A stretch of DNA of 64,000 bases from Marinobacter sp. S0848L. Lineage in GTDB: Bacteria; Pseudomonadota; Gammaproteobacteria; Pseudomonadales; Oleiphilaceae. The position numbers and the translations under genes are program-made. This document shows positions 20,416 to 29,707 of this stretch, one piece after another; position 1 is the first letter of the stretch, and every line of letters starts with the position of its first letter. The DNA is taken from the NCBI RefSeq assembly GCF_023016065.1, contig NZ_JALKAQ010000001.1:310001-374000 (forward strand), given 5' to 3'. Below the pieces are notes generated by a model. It saw only the letters and a program-made list of their open reading frames with translations, did no database searches and had not been told where the DNA came from.

Positions 20416-20880
20416 ATGCGACTGGACACTGTAGACAAGCAACTGATCGATCACTACCAGCGTAACCTGCCGGTGTGTGAGCGCCCTTACCTGGAAATGG
20501 CCCGTAGCCTGGGCATTTCCGAGGACGAAGTGATCAGCCGGCTGTCTTCCCTTCAGGAGCAACAGGTGCTCAGCCGGGTTGGACCGGTGTTTGAACACAG
20601 CCGGGCAGGTGCAAGCCTGCTCGCTGCCGTGGCTGCCGACCCCACCGAAATGGATGCGGTTGCAGCCCGGATCAACGAAGCTCCCGGCGTAAATCACAAT
20701 TACGCGCGGGAGCACCCATTTAATCTCTGGTTCGTGATGACCGCCCCGGATGAACACACTCTGAACGAGCGGCTGGACGAACTGGAGCAGCGCTTGAAGT
20801 TGCCCATACTCAGGCTTCCCATGGTTGAGGGTTATCACATCGACCTGGGCTTCGACATCGACTGGGACGCACTATCATGA
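20416..20880 (+). CDS. nirD: NirD, siroheme decarboxylase subunit (AsnC-like)
   Basis: A 154-residue protein of the Lrp/AsnC-like NirD/L/G/H group. The N-terminal HTH-like region (CERPYLEMARSLGISEDEVI) is followed by an AsnC-type domain with NHNYAREHPFNLWFV. This group decarboxylates siroheme to didecarboxysiroheme in the heme d1 pathway, not DNA binding. It is assigned as nirD by position (first of four) and length. GGAGGAG precedes the ATG, and its stop overlaps the next start (ATGA). Confidence 0.92.
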   Translation: MRLDTVDKQLIDHYQRNLPVCERPYLEMARSLGISEDEVISRLSSLQEQQVLSRVGPVFEHSRAGASLLAAVAADPTEMDAVAARINEAPGVNHNYAREHPFNLWFVMTAPDEHTLNERLDELEQRLKLPILRLPMVEGYHIDLGFDIDWDALS

Positions 20881-21422
20881 ACACCCCAGCCCCACAGCCG
20901 AACCTCCAAACCGGCAACTTTCTGTTTAACACCGAAGCCTTCAGCGCCTGGGGGTTATTACGGCTGCGCCAGCATCTTGAAGAAGGCCTCCCGCTGACAC
21001 CGCGCCCCTATCTGGAACTGGCTCAACGAACCGGCCTGACCGAGCAACAGGTGCTGGGTGCGGTCGAACACTGGCAACAACAAGGCCTGATCAAGCGTAA
21101 CGGCCTGATTGTGAAGCACCGCACCCTTGGCTATACCGCCAACGCCATGGTGGTGTGGGATGTTCCCGACGAAAACGTGAGCCAACTCGGAAAAACACTG
21201 GCCGCGGTCCCCTTCGTGACCTTGTGCTACCAGCGTCCAAGGCGATTGCCAGACTGGCCCTACAACCTGTTTTGCATGATTCATGGCGTTAACCGGGAGC
21301 GTGTATTGGGGCAGCTTGAGCAGATGATCGAAACACACGATCTGGGCGACATTCGCCACGCCGTCCTGTTCAGCAACAAAGCTTATCTTCAACGGGGAGG
21401 GCGCTATGTCAGCAATCGCTGA
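20877..21422 (+). CDS. nirL: NirL, siroheme decarboxylase subunit
   Basis: A 181-residue member of the same AsnC-like family, assigned as nirL by order. The signatures are PRPYLELAQRTGLTEQQVL and the heme-pocket region VTLCYQRPRRLPDWPYNLFC. The N-terminal extension of about 20 residues is longer than in nirD. It overlaps nirD by four bases and nirG by 17, indicating tight translational coupling and likely heteromeric complexes. Confidence 0.92.
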   Translation: MNTPAPQPNLQTGNFLFNTEAFSAWGLLRLRQHLEEGLPLTPRPYLELAQRTGLTEQQVLGAVEHWQQQGLIKRNGLIVKHRTLGYTANAMVVWDVPDENVSQLGKTLAAVPFVTLCYQRPRRLPDWPYNLFCMIHGVNRERVLGQLEQMIETHDLGDIRHAVLFSNKAYLQRGGRYVSNR

Positions 21423-21906
21423 GCCATCCAACCACCGAGACACGTCGTCCGACACTCCCGAATTCACCAGCACCGAACGGGCCGTTATCAATCGCTTGCA
21501 ATACGGTCTGCCGCTCACTCCGGCACCCTACCGTGATGTTTCGGAAGAACTCGGCATCAGCGAGCACGTGCTGCTGGACACCCTGAAAGCGCTATTAGCC
21601 AACGGCACGTTGACTCGATTTGGCCCGATGTTTCACGCCGGCGAAATGGGTGGCGGCCTGACCCTGGCCGCCATGCGCATTCCGGCCGAAGCGTTTGACC
21701 GAGTCACGGAACAAGTGAACAGCTTTCCGGAAGTGGCCCATAACTACCGCCGGGAACACGAACTGAACATGTGGTTCGTGCTGGCAACGGAAACCCCCGA
21801 AGGCATTACCGACACCATCCAGCGTATCGAAGCGCTCACGGGCCACCCCGTTTACAACATGCCCAAGGAGCAAGAGTTTCATGTCAACCTCCACTTTGAA
21901 GTCTGA
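21406..21906 (+). CDS. nirG: NirG, siroheme decarboxylase subunit
   Basis: A 166-residue AsnC-like protein, closest to NirD by its motif AHNYRREHELNMWFV, so the NirD-like/NirL-like pairs alternate. The region APYRDVSEELGISEHVL is HTH-like. Its start lies inside the end of nirL and its own end overlaps nirH by 26 bp. Confidence 0.91.
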   Translation: MSAIAEPSNHRDTSSDTPEFTSTERAVINRLQYGLPLTPAPYRDVSEELGISEHVLLDTLKALLANGTLTRFGPMFHAGEMGGGLTLAAMRIPAEAFDRVTEQVNSFPEVAHNYRREHELNMWFVLATETPEGITDTIQRIEALTGHPVYNMPKEQEFHVNLHFEV

Positions 21907-22405
21907 GCAGACTCTCCTCACGCAGCAAGATCGCGAACTGATCATGGCCACACAGGAAGGGTTGCCGCTGGTTTCAGACCCTTGGGCCGAACTTGGCCGC
22001 CAGCTCAATATGGCCCCCGAAGACGTGCTGGCCCGGTTTCAGGAAATGCAAAACAGCGGTGTAATCCGGCGCGTCGCTGCGGTGCCCGACCATTACAAAC
22101 TGGGCTACCGCTACAACGGCATGACGGTTTGGGACGTGAACGATGAAGCCATCGCGGAAATGGGCCAGCAAGTCGGTGACCTGCCCTTCGTCAGCCACTG
22201 CTACCGACGCCCCCGCCACCTGCCTTATTGGAGTTTTAACCTGTTTGCCATGGTGCACGGCACCAGCCGCGAAGAGGTTGAAGAAAAAGCACAACGGATA
22301 AAAGCGCTGCTGGGCGATACCTGTTCAGGCAACACCATTCTTTACAGCTCTGCGATCCTGAAAAAAACCGGATTACGGTTAAGAAAACAGCAACCTACCC
22401 CTTGA
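21881..22405 (+). CDS. nirH: NirH, siroheme decarboxylase subunit
   Basis: A 174-residue NirL-like member of the AsnC-type siroheme decarboxylases, with SHCYRRPRHLPYWSFNLFA matching the NirL pocket motif. Its presence completes the four-gene nirDLGH set; some denitrifiers carry fused versions instead. It ends 120 bp before nirJ, the longest gap inside the operon. Confidence 0.91.
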   Translation: MSTSTLKSEQTLLTQQDRELIMATQEGLPLVSDPWAELGRQLNMAPEDVLARFQEMQNSGVIRRVAAVPDHYKLGYRYNGMTVWDVNDEAIAEMGQQVGDLPFVSHCYRRPRHLPYWSFNLFAMVHGTSREEVEEKAQRIKALLGDTCSGNTILYSSAILKKTGLRLRKQQPTP

Positions 22406-22525
22406 AGTACTCCATCAAAGGTATAGATACCACCGGCACCAGAGGGGATAGTGAACAGTATAGAGAGCCGCTAACGGCCAGCCCGGAGGGCCCGCAACGC
22501 CCCGCCTGATGAAAGAGAGAATTTT

Positions 22526-23725
22526 ATGTTCCGCATGACCCGTTACATCAAAACCCTGATGAACCCGACTCCGGTCCGCGCGATCCCTAAGCCCAGCGGT
22601 CCGGTGGTAATCTGGAACCTGATCCGACGCTGCAACCTGACCTGCAAACACTGCTACTCGATCTCCGCCGACATCGATTTCAAAGGCGAGTTAAGCACTC
22701 AGGAAGTCTACACCGTGATGGACGACCTCAAAGCCTACGGTGTGCCGGTTCTGATTCTGTCGGGCGGCGAACCTCTCATGCGACCGGACATTTTTGACAT
22801 CTCGCACCGGGCCAAGGAAATGGGCTTTTACGTGGGGCTATCCACCAACGGCACGTTGATCACCGAAGACAACATCGACAAGATCAAAGCCGTTGGTTAC
22901 GACTACGTGGGCATCAGCATTGACGGTCTTGAAAAGACCCACGATGAATTCCGCCAGAAGAAAGGGGCCTTCCGTGAATCCATGCACGCGGTGGCGCTGT
23001 GCAAACAAGCGGGCATCAAAGTTGGCTTGCGCTTCACGCTGACTCAGGACAACTACCCGGAACTTCCGGCCATGCTGGAAATGCTCGATGAACACGACAT
23101 CGACAAATTCTACCTGTCGCACCTGAACTACTCCGGCCGCGGGGGCCGAAACCGCAAGCGCGATGCCTGGTACGACATGACGCGCGACGCCATGAGGCTG
23201 CTGTTCAACCATTGCCACAACGAACTTCAGCGCGGCATTGAGCGGGAATACGTCACCGGCAACAACGATGCCGACGGCCCGTTCCTGATTGAGTGGGCGA
23301 AAGAGCATTACCCGGATCAGGTCGATGCACTGACCGAACGCCTGACCAACTGGGGCGGCAACTCTTCCGGCGTGAACATTTCCAACATCGACAATCTGGG
23401 CACCGTGCATCCCGACACCTTCTGGTGGGACTACAACCTCGGAAACGTGCGGGAAACGCCGTTCTCGGAAATCTGGTCCGAAACCAAAGATCCGTTGATG
23501 CAGGGTTTCCGCCAATACCCTCGCCCGGTCAAAGGTCGCTGCGCCGAGTGCAAGTTCCTGAACATCTGTAACGGCAACACCCGGGTAAGGGCATACAACA
23601 TGTCCGGTGATTTCTGGGAAGAAGACCCTGGTTGCTACCTCACCAACGAAGAAATTGGTGTTGTAGAAAGCATGCCTAGGCGGGTGGCTGCAGGGGCTAT
23701 CGAGATTCCGGTCAACAATCTGTAA
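22526..23725 (+). CDS. nirJ: NirJ, radical SAM heme d1 synthase component
   Basis: A 399-residue radical SAM enzyme. The canonical cluster motif is CNLTCKHC (residues 36-43), and a C-terminal auxiliary cluster site is suggested by [10 protein letters not shown] and a later cysteine in DPGCYL, as in SPASM-type proteins. It removes propionate side chains from didecarboxysiroheme to give the keto groups of heme d1. The start follows an AGAGAG site. It lies between nirH and nirE in conventional order. Confidence 0.95.
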   Translation: MFRMTRYIKTLMNPTPVRAIPKPSGPVVIWNLIRRCNLTCKHCYSISADIDFKGELSTQEVYTVMDDLKAYGVPVLILSGGEPLMRPDIFDISHRAKEMGFYVGLSTNGTLITEDNIDKIKAVGYDYVGISIDGLEKTHDEFRQKKGAFRESMHAVALCKQAGIKVGLRFTLTQDNYPELPAMLEMLDEHDIDKFYLSHLNYSGRGGRNRKRDAWYDMTRDAMRLLFNHCHNELQRGIEREYVTGNNDADGPFLIEWAKEHYPDQVDALTERLTNWGGNSSGVNISNIDNLGTVHPDTFWWDYNLGNVRETPFSEIWSETKDPLMQGFRQYPRPVKGRCAECKFLNICNGNTRVRAYNMSGDFWEEDPGCYLTNEEIGVVESMPRRVAAGAIEIPVNNL

Positions 23726-23736
23726 GGAAAGACACC

Positions 23737-24600
23737 ATGAACACAGCTCCACGACAAAAGTGCCTGGTGGAATTCCAACTGGCCGAACAACCTCTTCGCC
23801 CCGGAGAAGTCGCCATTGTTGGCGCCGGCCCCGGTGACCCGGGCTTACTCACACTCAGAGCCTTAATGCTGATCCAACAGGCCGACGCCATCGTTTACGA
23901 CCGGCTGGTGTCGCCCCAGATAATGGAGCTGGTAAAACCCGGAGCAGAACGAATCCACGTTGGCAAAGCCAGCGGTTGTCACTTTGTGCCACAAGACGAA
24001 ACCAACGATTTGCTGGTGAAACTGGCCATCCAACAGCGTCGCGTCGTTCGTCTGAAAGGAGGCGACCCGTACATCTTCGGGAGAGGCGGTGAAGAAGCCG
24101 AGTTTTTGGTGGAAAACGACATCGACTTTCTCGTGGTACCGGGCATCACCTCCGCGGCCGGATGCTCGTCTTACTGCGGCATTCCCCTGACCCACCGGGA
24201 CTACGCCCAAAGCGTCACCTTTGTTACCGGTCACCGCAAAGCCGATCATGCCCTGGAGCTGAACTGGCAGGTTCTGGCCGCACCGGGACAAACCCGGGTG
24301 TTTTATATGGGCTTGCACAATGCCCCCACCATCGTGCGTGAACTGACCGCTCATGGGCTTGACGGCAACTGTCCGGTTGCTCTGGTTGAGCGCGGCACCA
24401 CCCCCCTTCAACACATGACAGTGACCACGCTGAACGACCTCGTGGACACCATTGATCGTGAAGATTTCCAACCGCCAACACTGATTATTGTGGGTGAAGT
24501 AGTCCAACTGGCAGAAAAGCTCGCCCGTCCGGCGCAAGCTGGCTGGCACAGCGCTCTGACCGACCGCACAGCAATAACCGGCAGCCGCTTACCTGCCTGA
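23737..24600 (+). CDS. nirE: NirE, uroporphyrinogen-III C-methyltransferase
   Basis: A 287-residue SAM-dependent methyltransferase (SUMT) making precorrin-2, the first committed step to siroheme and heme d1. Motifs are [15 protein letters not shown] near the N-terminus, [15 protein letters not shown] and [13 protein letters not shown]. It lacks the CysG dehydrogenase/ferrochelatase part. It is dedicated to heme d1 by its place between nirJ and nirN. A start 12 bases after nirJ, with AAGGAA, indicates cotranscription. Confidence 0.95.
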   Translation: MNTAPRQKCLVEFQLAEQPLRPGEVAIVGAGPGDPGLLTLRALMLIQQADAIVYDRLVSPQIMELVKPGAERIHVGKASGCHFVPQDETNDLLVKLAIQQRRVVRLKGGDPYIFGRGGEEAEFLVENDIDFLVVPGITSAAGCSSYCGIPLTHRDYAQSVTFVTGHRKADHALELNWQVLAAPGQTRVFYMGLHNAPTIVRELTAHGLDGNCPVALVERGTTPLQHMTVTTLNDLVDTIDREDFQPPTLIIVGEVVQLAEKLARPAQAGWHSALTDRTAITGSRLPA

Positions 24601-24639
24601 AACCGACCTACATAGCCTGACCGGGAGCCTCTGCTGGTG

Positions 24640-26151
24640 ATGTGTTATCAAACCCGAGCAAACCTGATGAAAAGCCTGCTGCTGGCAGGCGCATTTCTTG
24701 CCTTGCCGTGGCAAGCCGCTAATGCCGAAGATTCCGGCACCGAGACGCTCTACCTTCAACAATGTGCCGCATGTCATGGTCCTGACCGCTTGGGTGGAAT
24801 GGGCCCGGCCTTGTTGCCAGAGAACCTTGGGCGCTTGAAAAAAACCGAAGCCGAGCGAGTGATTCGCGAAGGCCGGCCAGCTACCCAGATGGGCGGCTAC
24901 AAGGACATTCTCAACGACCAGCAAATCGCTGATCTGACCAAATACATCTATCAGCCGCCGAGCCACGAACTCAAATGGGGCCGCCCTGAAATCCGGAATA
25001 GTCAGATTGTGAATCATGCCGCCGGCACACTGCCGGATGACCCGGTCTTTGAAGCAGACATGATGAACCTGTTTCTGGTGGTCGAAATTGGCGATCACCA
25101 TGTCACCTTGCTGGACGGTGACAACATGGAGCCAATTCACCGCTTCCCCAGCCGGTTCGCATTGCACGGCGGGCCTAAATACAGCCCGGATGGTCGTTTT
25201 GTCTATTTCGGATCCCGGGACGGCTGGATCACCAAATACGACATTTACAATCTGAAAGTGGTTGCCGAGGTTCGTGCCGGTATCAACATGCGTAACATCG
25301 CCGTCTCTGCGGATGGCCAATATGTCATGGCCGCCAATTACCTTCCCCACACGCTAGTGCTGTTTGATGCCGACAATCTCGATCTTCTCGATTTCATTCC
25401 GGTAGAGAACGCTCAGGGCGAAAGCTCGCGAGTCAGCGCGGTTTATACCGCTCCGCCCAGAGGTAGCTTTATCGCAGCCCTAAAAGACATTCCCGAAGCC
25501 TGGGAAGTCACGGTGCAAGACAACAAAGCCCAACTCCGCCGGATGACCACCGACACCCTGCTGGACGACTTTTTCTTTGACCCCGGCTACCAGCACCTGA
25601 TCGGCGCAGCACGAGACGGCAAGCACGGCGTGGTGATTGATCTGGACACCGGAAAGACAACCGCCGAATTGCCATTGCCGGGCATGCCACATCTGGGGTC
25701 AGGCATTACCTGGGAGTATCAAGGCCGACGCGTGATGGCCACCCCGCACTTCCGTGCCGGAGCCATTTCCATCATCGACATGGACACCTGGGAGGTTATC
25801 AAAACCCTGAAAACCGAAGGCCCCGGGTTCTTCATGCGCAGCCATGAAAACTCTCGCTATGCCTGGGCTGATGTGTTCTTTGGGCCCAATGCCGACAAGG
25901 TGCACATTATCGACAAACAGACGCTGGAAATCGTCAAAACCCTGCAGCCTGAGCCCGGCAAAGTCGCGGCACACGTGGAGTTCGATCGATACGGCGAGAA
26001 GCTTCTGTTGAGTGTCTGGGATAACGACGGCGCGATCATCGTGTATGACGCGGACACCCTGGAAGAAGAAAAGCGTATTCCGATGAAAAAGCCCTCGGGC
26101 AAGTACAACGTATGGAACAAGATCAATTACGAAGAAGGCACCAGTCACTGA
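24640..26151 (+). CDS. nirN: NirN, cytochrome c/heme d1 protein
   Basis: A protein of about 503 residues resembling NirS: a signal peptide (MKSLLLAGAFLALPWQAANA), a cytochrome c domain with CAACH, and a d1-type propeller. NirN catalyses the final dehydrogenation of dihydro-heme d1 and hands heme d1 to NirS. The start is uncertain: GTG 24637, ATG 24640 or the later ATG 24667, which would begin exactly at the signal peptide. It is last in the operon and followed by a strong hairpin. Confidence 0.93.
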   Translation: MCYQTRANLMKSLLLAGAFLALPWQAANAEDSGTETLYLQQCAACHGPDRLGGMGPALLPENLGRLKKTEAERVIREGRPATQMGGYKDILNDQQIADLTKYIYQPPSHELKWGRPEIRNSQIVNHAAGTLPDDPVFEADMMNLFLVVEIGDHHVTLLDGDNMEPIHRFPSRFALHGGPKYSPDGRFVYFGSRDGWITKYDIYNLKVVAEVRAGINMRNIAVSADGQYVMAANYLPHTLVLFDADNLDLLDFIPVENAQGESSRVSAVYTAPPRGSFIAALKDIPEAWEVTVQDNKAQLRRMTTDTLLDDFFFDPGYQHLIGAARDGKHGVVIDLDTGKTTAELPLPGMPHLGSGITWEYQGRRVMATPHFRAGAISIIDMDTWEVIKTLKTEGPGFFMRSHENSRYAWADVFFGPNADKVHIIDKQTLEIVKTLQPEPGKVAAHVEFDRYGEKLLLSVWDNDGAIIVYDADTLEEEKRIPMKKPSGKYNVWNKINYEEGTSH

Positions 26152-26178
26152 CCGATGAAGGCCCCGCGCCTTCATCGG
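26152..26178 (+). terminator. Hairpin terminator of the nirS-nirN operon
   Basis: A perfect 11-bp inverted repeat (CCGATGAAGGC at 26152-26162, GCCTTCATCGG at 26168-26178) with a five-base loop starts right after the nirN stop codon. No T tract follows, so termination may be incomplete. Confidence 0.75.
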
Positions 26179-26238
26179 CCGAATGAAATTCCTTTAACCA
26201 TTAAAGTCATTTGGAATATTTGTTCTATGGTAGGATAA

Positions 26239-26252
26239 TTGATCTAAGTCAC
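26239..26252 (+). promoter_or_regulatory. FNR/Dnr-like box upstream of the Crp/Fnr regulator
   Basis: TTGATCTAAGTCAC matches eight of ten positions of TTGAT-N4-ATCAA and is 18 bp before the regulator's ATG. Such proximity may mean autoregulation, possibly repressive. Confidence 0.45.
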
Positions 26253-26269
26253 TTCAAAGGGGTTAGAAA

Positions 26270-26971
26270 ATGAACAGCAGACTCAAGCCGCCACTGGCAT
26301 CTGCCCCCTGCCTGCTAGGCGATGATGATCCGGAGATAATTCATCAGGATGCGGCACCTTCGGAAGTCGCCCTGTTGAACGGACTGAGTCGTGCCTTTGG
26401 CATCTGTCTTAGCGAAAAACAGAACACCAACGAAGCGCTGTTTCTGAGCGACATAGCTCGCCTGTTTCATCAGCGTCGTGTTGATGCCGAAACTCCACTG
26501 GAAAAGCACGACCGCTCCTGGTCAAACGTCTATCTGATCCAGTACGGAATCCTGCGTTTATTTCGCGAGTCTTCATCCGGAAAAGTGGCGGTGCATCACT
26601 TCTTCGCAGAAGGCGATTTGGTTTGGCCAGTGTTTGGTCGAACCAGAACCGTCCGTAACACCCTGTGCCTGACCAGCGTTGTTCCGGCAACGCTCTGGGT
26701 AGCCGATTTCGCAGCTTTTCGCTCAGCCATACAACGCCATGGCGACGGTCTGTGGGCGAAGTTTGCATTGATGCTGACCGAAGAAATTGCAGAGCTGACC
26801 AGCATGCGGGAATTTCGGAAACAAACCATGCCCGCTCAGGAACGGTACGGGCTTTTGCTTGAGGAATACCCGGAACTCGTAAAGCGAGTGCCCGACAACC
26901 AGTTGGCAGCATGGCTTGGCGTGGTGCCAGCGACTTTCTCCCGGCTCAAATCCGCCAGCAAGAACAGCTGA
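26270..26971 (+). CDS. Crp/Fnr-family transcriptional regulator
   Basis: A 233-residue protein with an N-terminal cyclic-nucleotide-binding-like beta-barrel (about residues 45-160) and a C-terminal winged helix (VPDNQLAAWLGVVPATFSRLK). The N-terminus lacks the four-cysteine cluster of FNR/Anr, so it is not a direct Fe-S oxygen sensor. The recognition helix (TFSRLK) differs from classic FNR, so it may not bind the TTGAT-N4-ATCAA boxes of this window. Its place right after the nir operon is where Dnr/NnrR-type NO sensors often sit, but a Dnr assignment is not proven. Confidence 0.82.
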   Translation: MNSRLKPPLASAPCLLGDDDPEIIHQDAAPSEVALLNGLSRAFGICLSEKQNTNEALFLSDIARLFHQRRVDAETPLEKHDRSWSNVYLIQYGILRLFRESSSGKVAVHHFFAEGDLVWPVFGRTRTVRNTLCLTSVVPATLWVADFAAFRSAIQRHGDGLWAKFALMLTEEIAELTSMREFRKQTMPAQERYGLLLEEYPELVKRVPDNQLAAWLGVVPATFSRLKSASKNS

Positions 26972-26988
26972 GAACAGCTGAGAACAGC
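26961..26988 (+). repeat. Ten-base tandem repeat at the end of the Crp/Fnr gene
   Basis: AGAACAGCTG is repeated at 26961 and 26971, followed by a third partial copy at 26981 (AGAACAGC). The first copy with the next A contains the stop codon, so changes in copy number would not alter the protein. Confidence 0.85.
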
Positions 26989-27067
26989 AACGATTATTCG
27001 TGGAAAATTTGTGCGTACACCTGTACGCTGAACCGAACCCATTCTTGAGCGGATTCAGGCAGCACAG

Positions 27068-27745
27068 ATGACACACGAAACTCACTACCCGAACGTAACC
27101 ACAAGCACCACTCACGCCCACATCGAAGAATGGATTAACAGTGCCACGCACGGGCTGGGTGCCGCGCTGAGCGTCATCGGCACGATCGCCTTGATTGTCG
27201 GTGCAAGCCAACTGGGCGACATCTGGAAAATCATCAGTTTCAGCGTGTTTGGCACATCGCTGATCCTGCTGTATATGGCTTCAGCCCTGTATCACGGCGC
27301 TCGCAGTCCACAACTGAAATCCCTCTACAAAACCATGGACCACTGCGCCATATTCCTGCTGATTGCCGGCACCTATACCCCGTTTTTATTGGTCAACATG
27401 CGCGGCACAACCGGCTGGACATTATTCGCGGTGATCTGGTCGCTGGCCTTTACCGGCGTGGCCTTAAAAATCATCTTCAAGAATCGTTTCAAACTCGCCC
27501 GGGTAGGCATCTATGTAGCCATGGGCTGGCTGATCACGTTTGCCTCTGGCGATCTGGCTGCCAGCCTGAGTGAGACGGCCCTGTACCTGACCGTGGCCGG
27601 CGGTGTCGTTTACACCGCGGGGGTGGTGTTTTATCTGGCAGATCGCGTCCCTTATATGCATGCGGTTTGGCATCTGTTTGTACTTGGGGGAAGCGCCTGC
27701 CATTTCGGTGCCATCTACGTTGGCGTACTTCCTTACACCTTATAA
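27068..27745 (+). CDS. Hemolysin III/YqfA family membrane protein
   Basis: A 225-residue protein of the PAQR-like hemolysin III family with seven hydrophobic segments. Family residues include NSATHGLGAALS near the N-terminus, SALYHGA, MDHCAIFLLIAGTYTPF and the HAVWHLFVLGGSACHFGAI end; these His/Asp/Ser residues probably bind zinc. The biochemical role in bacteria is poorly defined and the name does not imply haemolysis. It is 35 bp upstream of an nnrS gene on the same strand, possibly an operon. An inverted repeat GCGTAC/GTACGC lies at 27013-27028, upstream of the start. Confidence 0.88.
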   Translation: MTHETHYPNVTTSTTHAHIEEWINSATHGLGAALSVIGTIALIVGASQLGDIWKIISFSVFGTSLILLYMASALYHGARSPQLKSLYKTMDHCAIFLLIAGTYTPFLLVNMRGTTGWTLFAVIWSLAFTGVALKIIFKNRFKLARVGIYVAMGWLITFASGDLAASLSETALYLTVAGGVVYTAGVVFYLADRVPYMHAVWHLFVLGGSACHFGAIYVGVLPYTL

Positions 27746-27780
27746 ACTCGTTCACTTAAGCCAGAAACGGAGGTTTTTCT

Positions 27781-28902
27781 TTGCCCGGCAAACCCTTTCA
27801 TGCGTTCTGGCTGTTCTTTCCTGCAGCCTCGTTATGGGCGGCACTCTCCGTACCTCTGTCGATTTTTTCAGCCACCTCGGGATGGCCGCCCGGGTTTATC
27901 GGTGCCGGGCACGGCCACGAACTTATTTTCGGCTTTGCCCTTGCTCTGGTGGCGGGGTACACCCTCGGCCCCCAGCCCTGGCGAGTCCTTACGCCTATTT
28001 TTCTGGCTTGGTGCTTGGCTCGGGCATTCTGGCTCATCGCGCCGGAACTGCTGGTGAGCCAGGCTCTTAGCATTGCCTTTGGCCTGATGGTTGCCCGCCA
28101 AGTCGTCCCCCGTTTTCAAGCCGCAAAAAAATGGCGCAACAAAGTAGCCGGGCCACTGATTCTTGCTCTGTGTCTGGCTGCCTTGGCGTACACCCTGTCC
28201 CATTACGGGCTACCGCTACCCAGTGTTCGCCGCATCATGCTGGCAACCATTATCGGCTTGCTACTGCTCATGACCTTCATCGGTGGCCGGGCCATTGCGC
28301 CCGCCATCGCAGGCATATTGGAAAAGCGAGGCATTCCGTTAAACGCCCGAGTGCAGCCCCGAATCGAGGGCACACTTCTGGTGCTTCTGTCCCTTGCGAC
28401 CCTTCTCATGCTGTCACCGGCAACAGACCGGATAACCGGACTACTGTTGATCGTTAGTGGCGGATTGATCGCGCTGCGCGCGGTACGCTGGAAACTCTGG
28501 CTGTGCGGGCACCGCCCGGATTTATTGGTATTCGGGCTGGGTTATTTTTGGTTAGCCGCCGGCTCCACCGTCACCGGAATCGCCTTGCTGCGCGGGCAGC
28601 CACCTCTTCCGGCGATGCATCTTATTACGGTCGGTGCCTTGGGCACCCTCTCGTGCAGCGTTATGTTGCGGCAAGCGTGGCAGCGCGCCCACAGACACTT
28701 CCCGCCACGCTGGCAGGTGCTCACTTTTGCTGTATCCATCGGGCTTGCCGCCATCACCCGCTTCAGTGCCGGGACAAATCCTTACGCCCAAACGGATCTG
28801 CTGTGGATTTCGGCCATCGCCTGGAGCGCTACCTACGCTGGCGTTTTCATCCAGTTGCTGCTGCTTTTCAGGCACGCTCAGACTAAACGAATACAGCGTT
28901 AA
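27781..28902 (+). CDS. NnrS-family protein (copy 1)
   Basis: A 373-residue polytopic protein (about 12 helices) of the NnrS family, heme/copper-containing membrane proteins that protect against NO stress in denitrifiers. It contains the conserved HGHELIFGF near the N-terminus (compare HQHEMLFGF in copy 2) and RIEGTLLVLLS in the middle. It starts at TTG 27781, preceded by a strong GGAGG, and no ATG fits better. A second NnrS homologue lies at 34355. Confidence 0.88.
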   Translation: MPGKPFHAFWLFFPAASLWAALSVPLSIFSATSGWPPGFIGAGHGHELIFGFALALVAGYTLGPQPWRVLTPIFLAWCLARAFWLIAPELLVSQALSIAFGLMVARQVVPRFQAAKKWRNKVAGPLILALCLAALAYTLSHYGLPLPSVRRIMLATIIGLLLLMTFIGGRAIAPAIAGILEKRGIPLNARVQPRIEGTLLVLLSLATLLMLSPATDRITGLLLIVSGGLIALRAVRWKLWLCGHRPDLLVFGLGYFWLAAGSTVTGIALLRGQPPLPAMHLITVGALGTLSCSVMLRQAWQRAHRHFPPRWQVLTFAVSIGLAAITRFSAGTNPYAQTDLLWISAIAWSATYAGVFIQLLLLFRHAQTKRIQR

Positions 28903-28969
28903 ACGGTCACAATCAGGTAACCTATGTAAAACAACCATTCAGGTGACGAGTTCACTTCCGGAGACAGCA

Positions 28970-29707
28970 ATGTTACTGAACTGCGATTTAGGTGAAAGCT
29001 TTGGAGCCTGGACTATGGGCATGGACGAGCAGGTCATGCCGTTCATCGACCAGGCCAACATTGCCTGCGGTTTCCATGCCGGTGACCCGGTTACCATACA
29101 GCGCACTGTGTGTTTAGCGCTCCAGAACGGTGTGGCCCTTGGCGCACATCCCTCGTATCCGGACCTGCAAGGATTTGGTCGCCGTTCCATGGTGCTTCAG
29201 CCGGAAGAAATCACCGCCATGGTCAGCTATCAGATCGGCGCGCTCAGTCACATTGCCGCTTGTCAGGGCGGCCTTGTAAGTTACGTAAAGCCCCACGGCG
29301 CTCTGTATAACAACATGATGCGCGACGAAGCCATTCTCGAAAGCATCCTGGAAGCGCTCAGGTGCTCGCCCTATGACCTCGCGCTGATGGCCATGTCTAC
29401 CGCAGACAACAGCCAACTGAAATCCCTGTGCGGAAAATATGGCGTGCCACTTATCTTGGAAGCCTTTGCCGACCGGGCCTATGACGAACAGGGCTTTCTT
29501 GTTCCGCGCACTCAACCCGACGCTGTGCACAAAGACTCCGCCGCCATTGTCGAGCAGGCCCGGCGGCTTGCCACCGGCACACCACTGCGAAGTATCAGCG
29601 GCAAACCATTGCGACTTGAAGCCGATTCTTTGTGTGTCCATGGCGACAACCCCGATTCAATCGCCGCTGTTGAAGCGATCCGCAAGGCACTGAAGGACAC
29701 CCACTGA
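28970..29707 (+). CDS. pxpA: 5-oxoprolinase subunit A (LamB/YcsF)
   Basis: A 245-residue TIM-barrel protein of the LamB/YcsF family. It begins MLLNCDLGESFGAW, with ANIACGFHAGDP, GAHPSYPD and KPHGALYN as family motifs. PxpA with PxpB and PxpC forms the ATP-dependent 5-oxoprolinase that converts pyroglutamate to glutamate. I chose ATG 28970, seven bases after GGAG. It overlaps pxpB by one base. Confidence 0.94.
   Translation: MLLNCDLGESFGAWTMGMDEQVMPFIDQANIACGFHAGDPVTIQRTVCLALQNGVALGAHPSYPDLQGFGRRSMVLQPEEITAMVSYQIGALSHIAACQGGLVSYVKPHGALYNNMMRDEAILESILEALRCSPYDLALMAMSTADNSQLKSLCGKYGVPLILEAFADRAYDEQGFLVPRTQPDAVHKDSAAIVEQARRLATGTPLRSISGKPLRLEADSLCVHGDNPDSIAAVEAIRKALKDTH

Noticed and set aside
20416..22405. 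Four AsnC-like genes as transcription regulators
   Set aside because: Their order between nirS and nirJ, mutual overlaps and pocket motifs identify them as siroheme decarboxylase subunits NirDLGH.
22838..23752. Long minus-strand frame opposite nirJ (304 codons)
   Set aside because: It is a shadow frame of a recognisable radical SAM gene with no family resemblance of its own.
26961..26988. Tandem decamer as a possible phase-variable switch
   Set aside because: The stop codon occurs in the first copy, so copy number cannot change the protein, and no promoter element is affected visibly.
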